DNA from: Opitutales bacterium
GTDB lineage: Bacteria; Verrucomicrobiota; Verrucomicrobiia; Opitutales; Intestinicryptomonadaceae
Reading direction: 5' to 3'
Assembly (NCBI GenBank): GCA_015061945.1
Contig: SUVP01000009.1
Coordinates: 54,890 to 118,889, forward strand
Length of the DNA: 64,000 nt
The notes beneath the pieces are model-generated. The model was not told where the DNA came from and did no database searches. It saw only the letters and a list, made by a program, of their open reading frames with translations. Shown here piece after piece: positions 1 through 8,347 of this stretch (the first letter of the stretch is position 1; each line of letters starts with the position of its first letter). The translations under genes and the position numbers were made by a program.

Positions 1-282
1 GAAATCGTTTATCGTGCAAGTGATGTAAGCAGGGTCGTTTATAGCGATTGCTGGAATAGAAAATCTATCTTTGCGAAATCGAGAAGTTAGCTCTTCGGCA
101 AAATGCGTAGCGTCGCAAAGAGACCCTCCGTTGCCACAAGCAATAATCTTTCCGCCGTTTAAAATAGAGTCTGCCATAATATTGCCAGCACGTTCGAGAG
201 CGTCGAGTGCAGTAGAATCGGCAACAAAATCTTGAAGTGTTTTTACAGCTTCAGAAAGAGAATTTTCGATAATTTTTCTCAT
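1..282 (-). CDS. gmhA: Phosphoheptose isomerase GmhA, 3' part cut by the window edge
   Basis: SIS-fold sedoheptulose-7-phosphate isomerase, first step of the ADP-heptose pathway for lipopolysaccharide core; cytoplasmic. I translated the reverse strand from the ATG at 282-280: the first 94 residues are present and the rest runs off the window. The segment CGNGGSLCDATHFAEEL (residues 49-65) matches the GmhA signature; H60 and E64 correspond to the zinc ligands H61 and E65 of the E. coli enzyme, and the following PAIAIND stretch also matches. The start lies 1 bp beyond the stop of the ROK kinase gene, so the two are probably co-transcribed and translationally coupled. It implies a Gram-negative envelope. 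Confidence 0.9.
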   Translation of the reverse strand, partial: MRKIIENSLSEAVKTLQDFVADSTALDALERAGNIMADSILNGGKIIACGNGGSLCDATHFAEELTSRFRKDRFSIPAIAINDPAYITCTINDF

Positions 283-283
283 A

Positions 284-1273
284 CTATTTTCCACGTTGAA
301 GTAATCCGTTTGATGCAACCGATACCGCTGCGATATCGCCAATCGACTCGCCTAAAAGTGCTGGTACAACTTGGCACACACGCGACGCATTCGCAAGAGC
401 TTCTCTATCGATTACCTTTTGCATTTCTGGACGAAGTAAGTTTTCGGAGCGTGCAAAAATACTGCCGATAACAATTTTTTCCGGATTGAGAATATCAATC
501 ATAATCGAGATTCCCGCACCAAGATGTCTTGCAGATATTGCGTAAACTTCGATTGCAGTAGGGTCGCCAGCATCGGCAGAAATTGCGATAGATTTTGCCG
601 TAATGGAATCGAGCTCATCCATACTTTTGCAAAATCCACAAGTTTTACCACTTTGCAAAAGTTCCATCGCCATCGCCTTGCCGAGTTGAGCAATGCCCGA
701 ACCACTGCAAAACCCTTCAAACGAACCCGACTTCGCATAACCGACTGGTCCGTATTTTTCAAGTCGCATATGCCCGACTTCCCCAGCGTTATCGTTTGTC
801 CCCGCATAAAGTTTGCCGTCGAGAATAAGCCCCGCACCAAGCCCTGTGCCAAATGTCATAAACGCCATATTGCGAGAGCCTTTTCCAGCTCCGTAAAGCC
901 ATTCTGCCAAGGCACACGCATTAGCATCGTTTTGCAAAAATGCTGGCACGCCAAACTCGTTTTCGAGAATTTTCACAATCTCGATATTATCCCAACCTTG
1001 CAAATTTGGGGGCGACATAACGATGCCTTTGACACTGTCGAGAGGTCCGCCACAGCTGACTCCGATAGACGCAATTTCCGTCAACTCCACTTTTGCTTCG
1101 GCGATAGTTTCACGAGCCGAACTGATAATTTGTGCTATCGTTTCATTCGGTTTACCGACGAGAGTCGGGAACGCTTTTTTTGCCAAAATTTCTGGTGCAC
1201 CATCTTGTGTTTCTCGAGCCAAAACTGTTGCACACTTTGTGCCACCTACGTCTATTCCTAAAAATATTTTCAT
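284..1273 (-). CDS. ROK-family sugar kinase (glucokinase-like)
   Basis: Predicted ATP-dependent hexose kinase of the ROK family, 329 aa, cytoplasmic. The N-terminal phosphate-binding motif GIDVGGTK is at residues 6-13, followed by GVSCGGPLD, the QNDANACALAEW sugar-binding region with its catalytic Asp, and a second phosphate loop FGTGLGAG. The usual zinc motif CxCGxxGCxE after the EVGH element is degenerate: EVGHMRLEKYGPVGY lacks the cysteines, as in some ROK kinases. It sits downstream of a LacI regulator on the same strand and directly before gmhA, so it probably supplies sugar phosphates and may be controlled by that regulator. Exact substrate unknown. Confidence 0.85.
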   Translation of the reverse strand: MKIFLGIDVGGTKCATVLARETQDGAPEILAKKAFPTLVGKPNETIAQIISSARETIAEAKVELTEIASIGVSCGGPLDSVKGIVMSPPNLQGWDNIEIVKILENEFGVPAFLQNDANACALAEWLYGAGKGSRNMAFMTFGTGLGAGLILDGKLYAGTNDNAGEVGHMRLEKYGPVGYAKSGSFEGFCSGSGIAQLGKAMAMELLQSGKTCGFCKSMDELDSITAKSIAISADAGDPTAIEVYAISARHLGAGISIMIDILNPEKIVIGSIFARSENLLRPEMQKVIDREALANASRVCQVVPALLGESIGDIAAVSVASNGLLQRGK

Positions 1274-1289
1274 AATTATGTAAAAAATG

Positions 1290-1303
1290 GTTTAACGATT
1301 AAC
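1290..1303. promoter_or_regulatory. Candidate LacI-family operator upstream of the ROK kinase
   Basis: An imperfect 14-bp inverted repeat GTTTAACGATTAAC with a central CG (10 of 14 positions symmetric) lies 17 bp upstream of the ROK gene start. A central CpG palindrome is typical of LacI-family operators, and the neighbouring gene encodes such a regulator. Inference only. Confidence 0.4.
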
Positions 1304-1342
1304 TTCTAAAAACAATGGATTTTTACGTCAACAAAAATGTAT

Positions 1343-2359
1343 TTATTTAGTGGAACTTCTTGCGACCATATCGACATTAAAAATCTGCGTACGAGTATGC
1401 AGGTTTGGATTTTTAATACGCTCGACAATCGTATCAGCACCAATCTCGCCAATCTTCGCACAGTCGACATGCACAGTTGTCAGCTGAGGCATACAACGGA
1501 CAGCAAGGGTAATATCGTCAAACCCAGCAAACGCCATTTCTTGTGGGACACGTACACCTTTTGCTTGTGCGTAAAACATCAAACTTGTCGCGAGGTCGTC
1601 ATTTGCCGAGAGAATTGCGGTTGGGCGATTTTTTAAAGACATAATTTTGTCGAACTGCACAAAAGATTCTTCGTTCGTTTCAAAATTGCGAACAAGAATT
1701 GCATTCTTTTCCAGACGTGCATTTTTCATCGTATCTAAAAATCCTTTGATACGCATATCTGTGTTGAAGTCTTGGTTATCACACGCAAAGTATGCAATTT
1801 TTTTATGACCTTTTTTCAGCAAATGTTCGGTAAGAGTCGCCGTTGCTTTTTCGCCGTCCGTATAAATTGAATCAATATTTTTTGCGTATGAATCTAAAAT
1901 CAACATAGGCAAACCACACTCTGCGAGCGACTCCACAATATTCTGCGGAGCCCTGCCCAATACGACGATCGCATCGGCTTTGCCTCTCGACACAAAGCGT
2001 GGGCGTTCGTTATTTTCGGCTTCGGCTTTTGTTATTTCCGACAACAAAATTTCAAAACCCAACTCTGCCAAACGTTTCTGCAAACCGTACATCATTGTGA
2101 TGTAAAATTCGCTCTTGAAAACTTCTACATTTGGTCGGTAAAAAACTACGGCAACCGTTTCGCTCCGTCCCATTCGGAGATTGCGGGCAGAAGGATTTAT
2201 TGTGTAATTATATTTCTTAACTGCCTTTAAAATTTTTTCGCGTATTTCATCGCCAAACATTCCCTTTTGATTTATGACATTCGAGACTGTCGTTGTCGAA
2301 CATCCGACAAGTTTTGCAATAAATTTAAGAGATGCTTTTTGTTGTGATTTAACTTTCAT
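1343..2359 (-). CDS. LacI-family transcriptional regulator
   Basis: DNA-binding sugar-responsive regulator, 338 aa from the ATG at 2359; a TTG three codons upstream is possible but less likely. The N-terminal helix-turn-helix with hinge helix (SLKFIAKLVGCSTTTVSNVI, then NPSARNLRMG) is followed by a periplasmic-binding-protein-like effector domain starting near ETVAVVFYRPN, with typical late motifs such as AILSANDDLA and FAGFDDITLA. It is transcribed toward the ROK kinase and gmhA and away from the Septu-like genes. The effector is unknown; the adjacent kinase suggests a sugar. Confidence 0.9.
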   Translation of the reverse strand: MKVKSQQKASLKFIAKLVGCSTTTVSNVINQKGMFGDEIREKILKAVKKYNYTINPSARNLRMGRSETVAVVFYRPNVEVFKSEFYITMMYGLQKRLAELGFEILLSEITKAEAENNERPRFVSRGKADAIVVLGRAPQNIVESLAECGLPMLILDSYAKNIDSIYTDGEKATATLTEHLLKKGHKKIAYFACDNQDFNTDMRIKGFLDTMKNARLEKNAILVRNFETNEESFVQFDKIMSLKNRPTAILSANDDLATSLMFYAQAKGVRVPQEMAFAGFDDITLAVRCMPQLTTVHVDCAKIGEIGADTIVERIKNPNLHTRTQIFNVDMVARSSTK

Positions 2360-2420
2360 TTGAAACAATTTTTATTTTTACAACGCTATCTCTCAAGCTA
2401 AAAATTAACAGAATTTTTAT

Positions 2421-2449
2421 TTGATTAGTTGGATATAAAATACGATACT
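2421..2449 (+). promoter_or_regulatory. Sigma70-type promoter for the Septu-like operon
   Basis: TTGATT, 17-bp spacer, GATACT. The -10 ends 15 bp before the ATG at 2465, so the 5' leader would be about 9 nt. Confidence 0.5.
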
Positions 2450-2464
2450 TTAAATGTAAAGACG

Positions 2465-3727
2465 ATGAAAATTAAAAGTATACATATTGAAAATTTTCGT
2501 GGACTCGTTGACGAGTATGTAGAATTTAACGATTCAATGACAGTCTTGGCTGGCGGTAATGGCGGTGGAAAATCATCGTTGCTCGAAGCTGTTTCAATTA
2601 TGCTATCGTGGTTGCCCGTGGAGCTTTCAAACTATACGAGCACACCATTGCGTATAAAAAGCTCAGATATAACTTTTGGGAAAAAATATTCACGTTTGAC
2701 TATGACTCTCACAGGCAAACGTTCAAAAGATATTCGACTCGTCTTGAGTAAACGTGCACGCCGTTCCTCAAAAAATTCTGATACCGATATGGGCGAAGCA
2801 AAAAAATTCTCGTCTGATATGCGTGTATTATTAGATTCTCCCGAAGGTGCAAATATCGAGATTCCCGTCTTTGCACACTATGGAACAAATCGCAATTATG
2901 GGGGAACTGTATCGCCAACACCCTCCGACACAACCGCACGCACAAGCATATACGAACACGCATTTTCGGCAGGCACAAATTTCCAAAAATTCGCACAATG
3001 GATTGTCGCCACAATAAACGCTCGCGAAAATGAGATAGCGGAGGCATCGCAACTGCCTTTGAAAATCGCAAATAAGCGTCGTGATGAAATCAACCGCAAA
3101 TATTCTTCGATTCTCGCAATCAAACGAGCTCTCGCCGATTTTGGCGACATCTTCAAAGATGTTGAAGTGCGAGACGGCAAACTTTTTATAACATCGAAAA
3201 ACATCCCAGCTTCAAATTTATCTGACGGAGAAAAAACAGTTGGTGCGTTGATTGCCGATATTGCAATGCGTATGGCAGTTGCTAACCCGATGATGAATAA
3301 TCCACTCGAAAGCGAAGCGATTGTGCTTATCGATGAACTCGATTTACACCTTCATCCCGATTGGCAAACCGCTATCGCCGACAGATTGCCTCGCATTTTT
3401 GTGAATGCACAATTCATAATATCGTCGCACTCGCCGACAATTATGGCGTTCTCGAAAAATCTTTACAAGATTCGTGGAGACGGCGGAGAACAACGCTTGG
3501 AAAAAGTCGAAGGTGCGTTCGGACGCAATCCAGCCGATGTTTTGTCGTCGGTGCTGAATGCTTCACGCGAGCCAATCACAGCAAAGAAAATCGCAAAGAT
3601 GTACGATTTTATCGACAGGGGAAATTACGCTGGTGCACAAAAAATTATCGACGAACTAAATCTGCTTATTCCCGATGACCCTGATGTTGTCCGTGCCGAA
3701 TATTTGGTGCGTGCACTCAATTCCTGA
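2465..3727 (+). CDS. ptuA: AAA/ABC-type ATPase, PtuA of a Septu-like defence system
   Basis: 420-aa SMC/RecF-like ATPase. From the ATG at 2465: FRGL element at residues 11-14, Walker A GGNGGGKSS at 30-38, ABC signature NLSDGEKT near 250, Walker B IVLIDELDLHLHPDW near 285 and H-loop SSHSPTIM near 320. An upstream TTG (2429) would add 12 residues with no homology value. The next gene, 10 bp downstream, is an HNH nuclease of the PtuB/TIGR02646 type; an ATPase followed by such an HNH protein defines the antiphage system Septu. The family is proposed to sense infection and license the nuclease. Assignment rests on motifs and gene pairing; an OLD-like ATPase of another two-gene system is the alternative. 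Confidence 0.78.
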   Translation: MKIKSIHIENFRGLVDEYVEFNDSMTVLAGGNGGGKSSLLEAVSIMLSWLPVELSNYTSTPLRIKSSDITFGKKYSRLTMTLTGKRSKDIRLVLSKRARRSSKNSDTDMGEAKKFSSDMRVLLDSPEGANIEIPVFAHYGTNRNYGGTVSPTPSDTTARTSIYEHAFSAGTNFQKFAQWIVATINARENEIAEASQLPLKIANKRRDEINRKYSSILAIKRALADFGDIFKDVEVRDGKLFITSKNIPASNLSDGEKTVGALIADIAMRMAVANPMMNNPLESEAIVLIDELDLHLHPDWQTAIADRLPRIFVNAQFIISSHSPTIMAFSKNLYKIRGDGGEQRLEKVEGAFGRNPADVLSSVLNASREPITAKKIAKMYDFIDRGNYAGAQKIIDELNLLIPDDPDVVRAEYLVRALNS

Positions 3728-3737
3728 CTATTTCACA

Positions 3738-4421
3738 ATGCGACACATTCCAAAACCGACTCCGCAAGATGAGCCAGAATCGTTTTCAAGGTGGAAACGT
3801 GGGCATCCGCATGCGAAGTATTCGAGTTTTCACAATGTTCGTGCAAAGACTGCACTTAAACAAGCATTGATGAAACGTCAAAAATATATCTGCTGTTATT
3901 GCGAGTGTCGCATATCGGCTGAAACTTCGCACATCGAACATATCGAACCACAACATGGTGGACTCTCGCAAAAGACGCTCGAGTTCTCAAATATGGCGAT
4001 ATCGTGCATAAAAGATCCGAAGAAATACGAACAGCAAGATGATAAATCGGGTATAGGAGTTTTGCGAGATGGTTGGCTCCATTGTGGACACGCACGTGGG
4101 ACTCTCCCAGTCGCCTCGCCTTACGACCCAATCTGCAAGCGACTTTTCCTATACTCGTTCAGCGGAGAGATAAAAGTTAACCCCAAATTAACCGATAAAA
4201 AAGAGATAAAACTCGCAAAAGAAACAATCGCAAACTTGCGTCTAAATGTCCCCCCGCTTGTAAATTTGCGACGTTTAGCAATGTTTGAAACTGTAAAACT
4301 AATCGAAAAAGGCGTGCCTGCAAACGTTATTTTAAAAGAGATAAACGGACGCTTACCACCTTTTATTTCATCGGCAGAAACGGCAACTTTCGCAATGTCG
4401 AAAAGAAAAAATCAAAAATAG
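3738..4421 (+). CDS. ptuB: HNH endonuclease, PtuB-like effector of the Septu-like system
   Basis: 227-aa HNH nuclease. The real start is the ATG at 3738; an in-frame upstream extension overlaps ptuA. The start MRHIPKPTP and the following SFSRWK / KYSSFHNVRAK stretch fit the TIGR02646 family (PtuB, also the nuclease of the Ec78 retron). The HNH core at residues 52-75 reads CCYCECRISAETSHIEHIEP, with Cys pairs, conserved His residues and the IEHIEPQ motif. Its predicted role is nucleic-acid cleavage during phage infection, controlled by the ATPase. It is 13 bp from the next gene, an exported hydrolase, which may be transcribed through from here. Confidence 0.78.
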   Translation: MRHIPKPTPQDEPESFSRWKRGHPHAKYSSFHNVRAKTALKQALMKRQKYICCYCECRISAETSHIEHIEPQHGGLSQKTLEFSNMAISCIKDPKKYEQQDDKSGIGVLRDGWLHCGHARGTLPVASPYDPICKRLFLYSFSGEIKVNPKLTDKKEIKLAKETIANLRLNVPPLVNLRRLAMFETVKLIEKGVPANVILKEINGRLPPFISSAETATFAMSKRKNQK

Positions 4422-4434
4422 ATTTATCGCAATT

Positions 4435-6075
4435 ATGAAAAAAATCATCTACATATTTTTAATTCACTTAATGCTTTTGTCGCCACTTGCATATTCTCAA
4501 GTTGCAAAAGAATATATGGTCAAAGGTGAAGATGAGTTAAAATTTTATACAGCGACAATTCTTCCCGACGAAAACAAAAAATATCCTGTAATCGTTTATC
4601 GCACGCCTTATGCAAAGAAAAACGAAACATTAGAACGTATCAAAGGTTGGTATAAACGTCTTACAGATGGTGGTTATGCAGTTGTGTACCAACACACTCG
4701 TGGTTCGGGGAAGAGCGAAGGCGAAAGATACCCTTATGACGATGAACACAAAGACGGATTGGCTCTCTTGGATTGGATTAGAAAGCAACCATTTTATAAC
4801 GGCGAAATTTATCTTGATGGTGGTAGCTATTGTTCGAGTGTTCACCTCGCTTATTTGGACACAAACCAACCCGATGTAAAAGGTGCAATCTTGCGTGTTA
4901 TGGACGTAGAACGATACAACGTTTTGTACCACAAGGGATTCTTCAAAATGGCATTGCACGGCTCTTGGTATTTGACAGAATATCGCAAAAAAGCTCCTAT
5001 CAAAAGAGATTTAAAAATAAATAGATTCAATGTTTTTCCACTAACTGATTTATCAAAAAAAGTTTTTGGTTTCCCAGTCAAAGAATACGACACGCCCTTG
5101 CTATACCCCGAAAAAACCGCACCATATTGGAATACAAAAGCAGGGGGGTCTGAATATCGCAACGCTGTTGTGAAAGCAAAAATCCCACTTCTTATAATCT
5201 CGTCGTTCTACGATATTTTCACTGGTGGTATTTTCGATATGTGGAAATCTGTTCCAGAGTGGAATAGAAAAAATTGTGCGTTTATCGTCACCCCATATCA
5301 ACATAATGTCAACAAAGGTATTGTTAATTTCCCCAACGGAAAATTAACCGAAGCCGACAAAAACATAACGGTAAATTGGTTTAACCATATCAGAAAAAAT
5401 GAGAAGTTGAATTTTGCAGAACTCGGAAAAGTAAAGTGGTATTGCCTTTGGGAAAACAAATGGCACACAGCAGAACATCTACAAAACGCTCCAAATTCAA
5501 AAAAGTTTTACTTAAATAAAAACAGGACCCTCGGAGAAGCTCCTGACAAACAATCTGAAATTACTTATGTTTACGATCCCCAAAACCCAGCACGATTCAA
5601 TGGTGCAATAACTTTTGGATTCGGTGGAATGCAGTTGCAAGATAAACCAAATTCCCGCCCAGATATTATCTCATTTATTTCGCCTGCGTTTGAAAAAGAT
5701 ACCATTGTGGAAGGGAAGATGAAAGTTTCGCTTTCGGTAAAAACAGATTGTCAGGACACTTGTTTTTATGTTCGTGTAAACATCGAAAAAAAAGACGGCA
5801 AGACATATTCTTTGCGAGACGATATAACATCTGTTTTGCATGAGCAAAAAGATTATCAACCCAACACAAAAACTCGGATAAATTTCGAGTGTGTTGAACA
5901 CTCTTTTATGTTTGAAAAAGGCGATAAATTACGTGTCGATGTATCGTCATCTTGCATACCAAGTTTCAGCGTGCATACAAATTTTAAAGGCAATCAAAAC
6001 ACGTTGAGCAAAACAAGAAAAGCAAACAACACAATATTCACAGGCGAATCGTATATCGAGATTTTTACAAAATAA
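4435..6075 (+). CDS. Exported CocE/NonD-type alpha/beta hydrolase (S15 family)
   Basis: 546 aa with a signal peptide (residues 1 to about 21, ending LAYSQ). The S15/CocE fold is visible in order: the VIVYRTPYAKK strand, QHTRGSGKSEGE, the nucleophile motif DGGSYCSSVHLAYL with Ser in G-G-S-Y, an acid-bearing region SSFYDIFTGG, the catalytic-His region TPYQHN, and a C-terminal jelly-roll-like X-Pro dipeptidyl-peptidase domain. Members hydrolyse esters or amides, including acylated amino acids and glutaryl groups. The substrate cannot be read from sequence. It follows ptuB by 13 bp and the cupin gene begins 4 bp after its stop. Confidence 0.8.
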   Translation: MKKIIYIFLIHLMLLSPLAYSQVAKEYMVKGEDELKFYTATILPDENKKYPVIVYRTPYAKKNETLERIKGWYKRLTDGGYAVVYQHTRGSGKSEGERYPYDDEHKDGLALLDWIRKQPFYNGEIYLDGGSYCSSVHLAYLDTNQPDVKGAILRVMDVERYNVLYHKGFFKMALHGSWYLTEYRKKAPIKRDLKINRFNVFPLTDLSKKVFGFPVKEYDTPLLYPEKTAPYWNTKAGGSEYRNAVVKAKIPLLIISSFYDIFTGGIFDMWKSVPEWNRKNCAFIVTPYQHNVNKGIVNFPNGKLTEADKNITVNWFNHIRKNEKLNFAELGKVKWYCLWENKWHTAEHLQNAPNSKKFYLNKNRTLGEAPDKQSEITYVYDPQNPARFNGAITFGFGGMQLQDKPNSRPDIISFISPAFEKDTIVEGKMKVSLSVKTDCQDTCFYVRVNIEKKDGKTYSLRDDITSVLHEQKDYQPNTKTRINFECVEHSFMFEKGDKLRVDVSSSCIPSFSVHTNFKGNQNTLSKTRKANNTIFTGESYIEIFTK

Positions 6076-6079
6076 ATTT

Positions 6080-6622
6080 ATGACAAAACAAGAACTCATT
6101 TCTACATTAAATTTGAAACCACTTGAAATTGAAGGTGGATTATTTTCTGAAGTCTACCGTGCAAAATTAAAGCTCAATTCTGCCGACTTTCCACCTGCGT
6201 TTAAATCGGAAACTTACAATGCGTCGACCTCGATTTATTTTATGTTGGGAGCCGATGACATATCAAAAATGCACTCTGTTGCATCTGACGAAACGTGGCA
6301 CTTTTACTGTGCGAGCGAAAGTGGGGTCTATATTTCGTTGCTCATAATTTCTCCAAATGGCGAAGGAAAAATAATTCGCTTGGGAGCTGATATTCTCGCA
6401 GGGCAACGTCCGCAATTCACAGTTCCAGCTGGTTATATGATGGGTGCGTACATTGCACGAGACGGCGTAGATTCAGATTATCTAAAACGCAACGATGCGT
6501 GGGTTTTGATGGGAGCGACTGTCGCACCATCGTTTGAGTATGTCGATTTTGTGCGTGGCGATGCACTTGAAATCGCAAAAAAATGCCCTGCCTTTGCGAG
6601 CGAAATTTTAAAGATAGGATAA
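6080..6622 (+). CDS. Cupin-fold protein of the DUF985 family
   Basis: 180 aa, cytoplasmic. The sequence follows the DUF985 (Cupin_5) pattern: an N-terminal [39 protein letters not shown] and a C-terminal GYMMGAYI followed by [13 protein letters not shown]. The fold binds a small ligand or metal; biochemical function is not established. It is packed between the exported hydrolase (4 bp) and nfo (2 bp), so it is part of the same transcription unit. Confidence 0.85.
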   Translation: MTKQELISTLNLKPLEIEGGLFSEVYRAKLKLNSADFPPAFKSETYNASTSIYFMLGADDISKMHSVASDETWHFYCASESGVYISLLIISPNGEGKIIRLGADILAGQRPQFTVPAGYMMGAYIARDGVDSDYLKRNDAWVLMGATVAPSFEYVDFVRGDALEIAKKCPAFASEILKIG

Positions 6623-6624
6623 AT

Positions 6625-7467
6625 ATGCCAGACGATAATTTTTACATAGGTTGCCATTTGTCGTTTGCCGATGGATACAAAGCAATGGCAGATGATGCGT
6701 TGTCTATCAGTGCAAACACATTCCAATATTTCAGCCGTAATCCTCGTGGTGGAAAAGCAAAAGACTTCGATAGCAACGACGCACAAAAACTTATCGACAT
6801 CGCAACGCAACAAAATTTTGCACCATTTTTAGTACATGCCCCATACACATATAATCTGTGTTCCAAAGATGAATCTGTGCGAGAATTTGCGACAAGATGT
6901 ATGCTCGAGGATTTACAAAAACAACAAAATATTCCAAATAGCTTGTACAACTTTCACCCAGGCTCGCACGTCGGGCAAGGTGTAGAAATGGGAATATCGC
7001 TGATTGTAGAAGCACTCGATTCTGTTATGAGTGAAGATTTTTCTACGACTATTTTGCTCGAAGCAATGGCAGGCAAAGGTAGCGAAGTTGGCGGTACATT
7101 TGAAGAACTCGCAGAGATTATCAAGCGTGCAAAACTGGGAAATCTCTTGGGAGTGTGTCTCGACACTTGCCACGTTTACTCGGCTGGATACGATATTGTC
7201 AACGATATCGATGGCGTCCTCGAAAAATTCGATTCAATCGTCGGGCTTTCTCGTTTAAAAGCAATTCACCTAAATGATAGTATGACCGAGTTCGCATCGC
7301 ACAAAGATAGACACGCAAAAATTGGCGAGGGGTCGATTGGTTTAGATGCAATCGCACGCATAATCAATCATCCCAAACTTCGCAACTTGCCGTTTTATCT
7401 CGAAACGCCAAATGAACTCGACGGCTATGCGAAAGAAATAGAACTCTTGAAATCGTTGAGGTCATAA
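6625..7467 (+). CDS. nfo: Endonuclease IV (apurinic/apyrimidinic)
   Basis: 280 aa. Class II AP endonuclease that incises 5' of abasic sites in base excision repair, using three zinc ions in a TIM barrel. The start is the ATG at 6625, 2 bp after the cupin stop; a longer in-frame reading overlaps that gene. Family motifs are all present: [64 protein letters not shown] and [11 protein letters not shown], which contain the zinc-binding His, Glu and Asp residues. Complete and intact. Confidence 0.95.
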   Translation: MPDDNFYIGCHLSFADGYKAMADDALSISANTFQYFSRNPRGGKAKDFDSNDAQKLIDIATQQNFAPFLVHAPYTYNLCSKDESVREFATRCMLEDLQKQQNIPNSLYNFHPGSHVGQGVEMGISLIVEALDSVMSEDFSTTILLEAMAGKGSEVGGTFEELAEIIKRAKLGNLLGVCLDTCHVYSAGYDIVNDIDGVLEKFDSIVGLSRLKAIHLNDSMTEFASHKDRHAKIGEGSIGLDAIARIINHPKLRNLPFYLETPNELDGYAKEIELLKSLRS

Positions 7468-7470
7468 CAA

Positions 7471-8187
7471 GTGCGACGTCGCCAAAAAAGAAATTTTCGC
7501 AATGATTTTGCAAAAGTAAAAAAAGTTATTCGCTGGATTTTAAAGCGAAAATTTTTGACTTTTTGTATCTGCGTATTTGTCGCATTTTCGTTTGTCGGTA
7601 AATGTTCAAAAAGCGATTATCATTATCGAACTGCCGAAGAAATGGCGTACCTAAAAATACTAAAGGCTCTCTATTCGGGACAGGGTCGAAAAGTCGATAT
7701 AAATTCTGCGAAGCACGCAATAGCCCAAGCGTGCGAATTTCTCGCAAGCGTTGAAGAAAATTCACAATGGGATTCTCCCGACGCACGCAATTTACTTTTG
7801 GCAACAGCTATTGCCGAAACTGGTATGCGAGCACGATTCCAAGACAAAGGTGGCGATGCTATCGGTTTGTTCCAAATTGAATATGGAACGTATCGGGACT
7901 TGTGGCGACGGGCAATCCCTGTGCGACATCCTAAACTATACAACGCTATGCGTACTCGTTTTGGCGACAAAAAAAACAATGCAATTATGTTTGAAGACCT
8001 GCAAAAGAACGATGTTCTTTCTGCCTTATTTGCAAGAGTAAAATATTTTGAAAGCGGTGAACCTATACCGAGTGCGTCGGATATAGACGCCCAAGCAGAA
8101 TATTACAAACGCATTTACAACACTGCTAAAGGAAAAGCAAATGTCGAAAAATTCAAAAAAATGAAATCAGAATTTTTGAAAGAATAG
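7471..8187 (+). CDS. Membrane-anchored lysozyme-like (transglycosylase-type) protein
   Basis: 238 aa, GTG start 3 bp after nfo. A basic N-terminus is followed by one hydrophobic segment (about residues 28-44), suggesting a periplasm-facing, membrane-anchored protein. The core contains LLLATAIAETGMRARFQDKG and GLFQIEYGTYRDLW, resembling lysozyme/SLT folds where a Glu after a hydrophobic helix is catalytic and a G-L-x-Q-I segment follows; E116 or nearby is the candidate acid. It probably cuts or remodels peptidoglycan. A phage-endolysin origin is possible, given the defence genes upstream. No firm family assignment from sequence alone. Confidence 0.55.
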   Translation: MRRRQKRNFRNDFAKVKKVIRWILKRKFLTFCICVFVAFSFVGKCSKSDYHYRTAEEMAYLKILKALYSGQGRKVDINSAKHAIAQACEFLASVEENSQWDSPDARNLLLATAIAETGMRARFQDKGGDAIGLFQIEYGTYRDLWRRAIPVRHPKLYNAMRTRFGDKKNNAIMFEDLQKNDVLSALFARVKYFESGEPIPSASDIDAQAEYYKRIYNTAKGKANVEKFKKMKSEFLKE

Positions 8188-8207
8188 AAATGGACTCTAT
8201 TTTTTTA
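8183..8207 (+). terminator. Weak intrinsic terminator
   Basis: A short stem AATAGA/TCTATT is followed by seven T, just after the stop of the lysozyme-like gene. Confidence 0.35.
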
Positions 8208-8319
8208 TTTTCGACATAAAAAATTGTATATGAAGTTTACAAAATTTGCACTATTTTGACTTTTTCAAAAAAAAGCATAATTTTTTTCTTTTCCAAAACA
8301 TATCAATTATTAAATTTTT

Positions 8320-8347
8320 GAGGAAGAAAACGGATATGCGTAAATGA
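8320..8347 (+). promoter_or_regulatory. Shine-Dalgarno plus three-codon leader ORF coupled to the AraC gene
   Basis: A strong GAGGAAG (8320-8326) sits at normal distance from ATG CGT AAA TGA (8336-8347). Its stop overlaps the AraC start as ATGA (8344-8347). The AraC gene has no closer ribosome site and its frame is closed just upstream (TAA at 8341), so translation is probably reached by termination-reinitiation. Confidence 0.5.

Noticed and set aside
524..1261. A 245-codon open frame on the plus strand opposite the ROK kinase
   Set aside because: It is antisense to a clear kinase gene, has Cys/Phe-rich shadow composition and no known motif.
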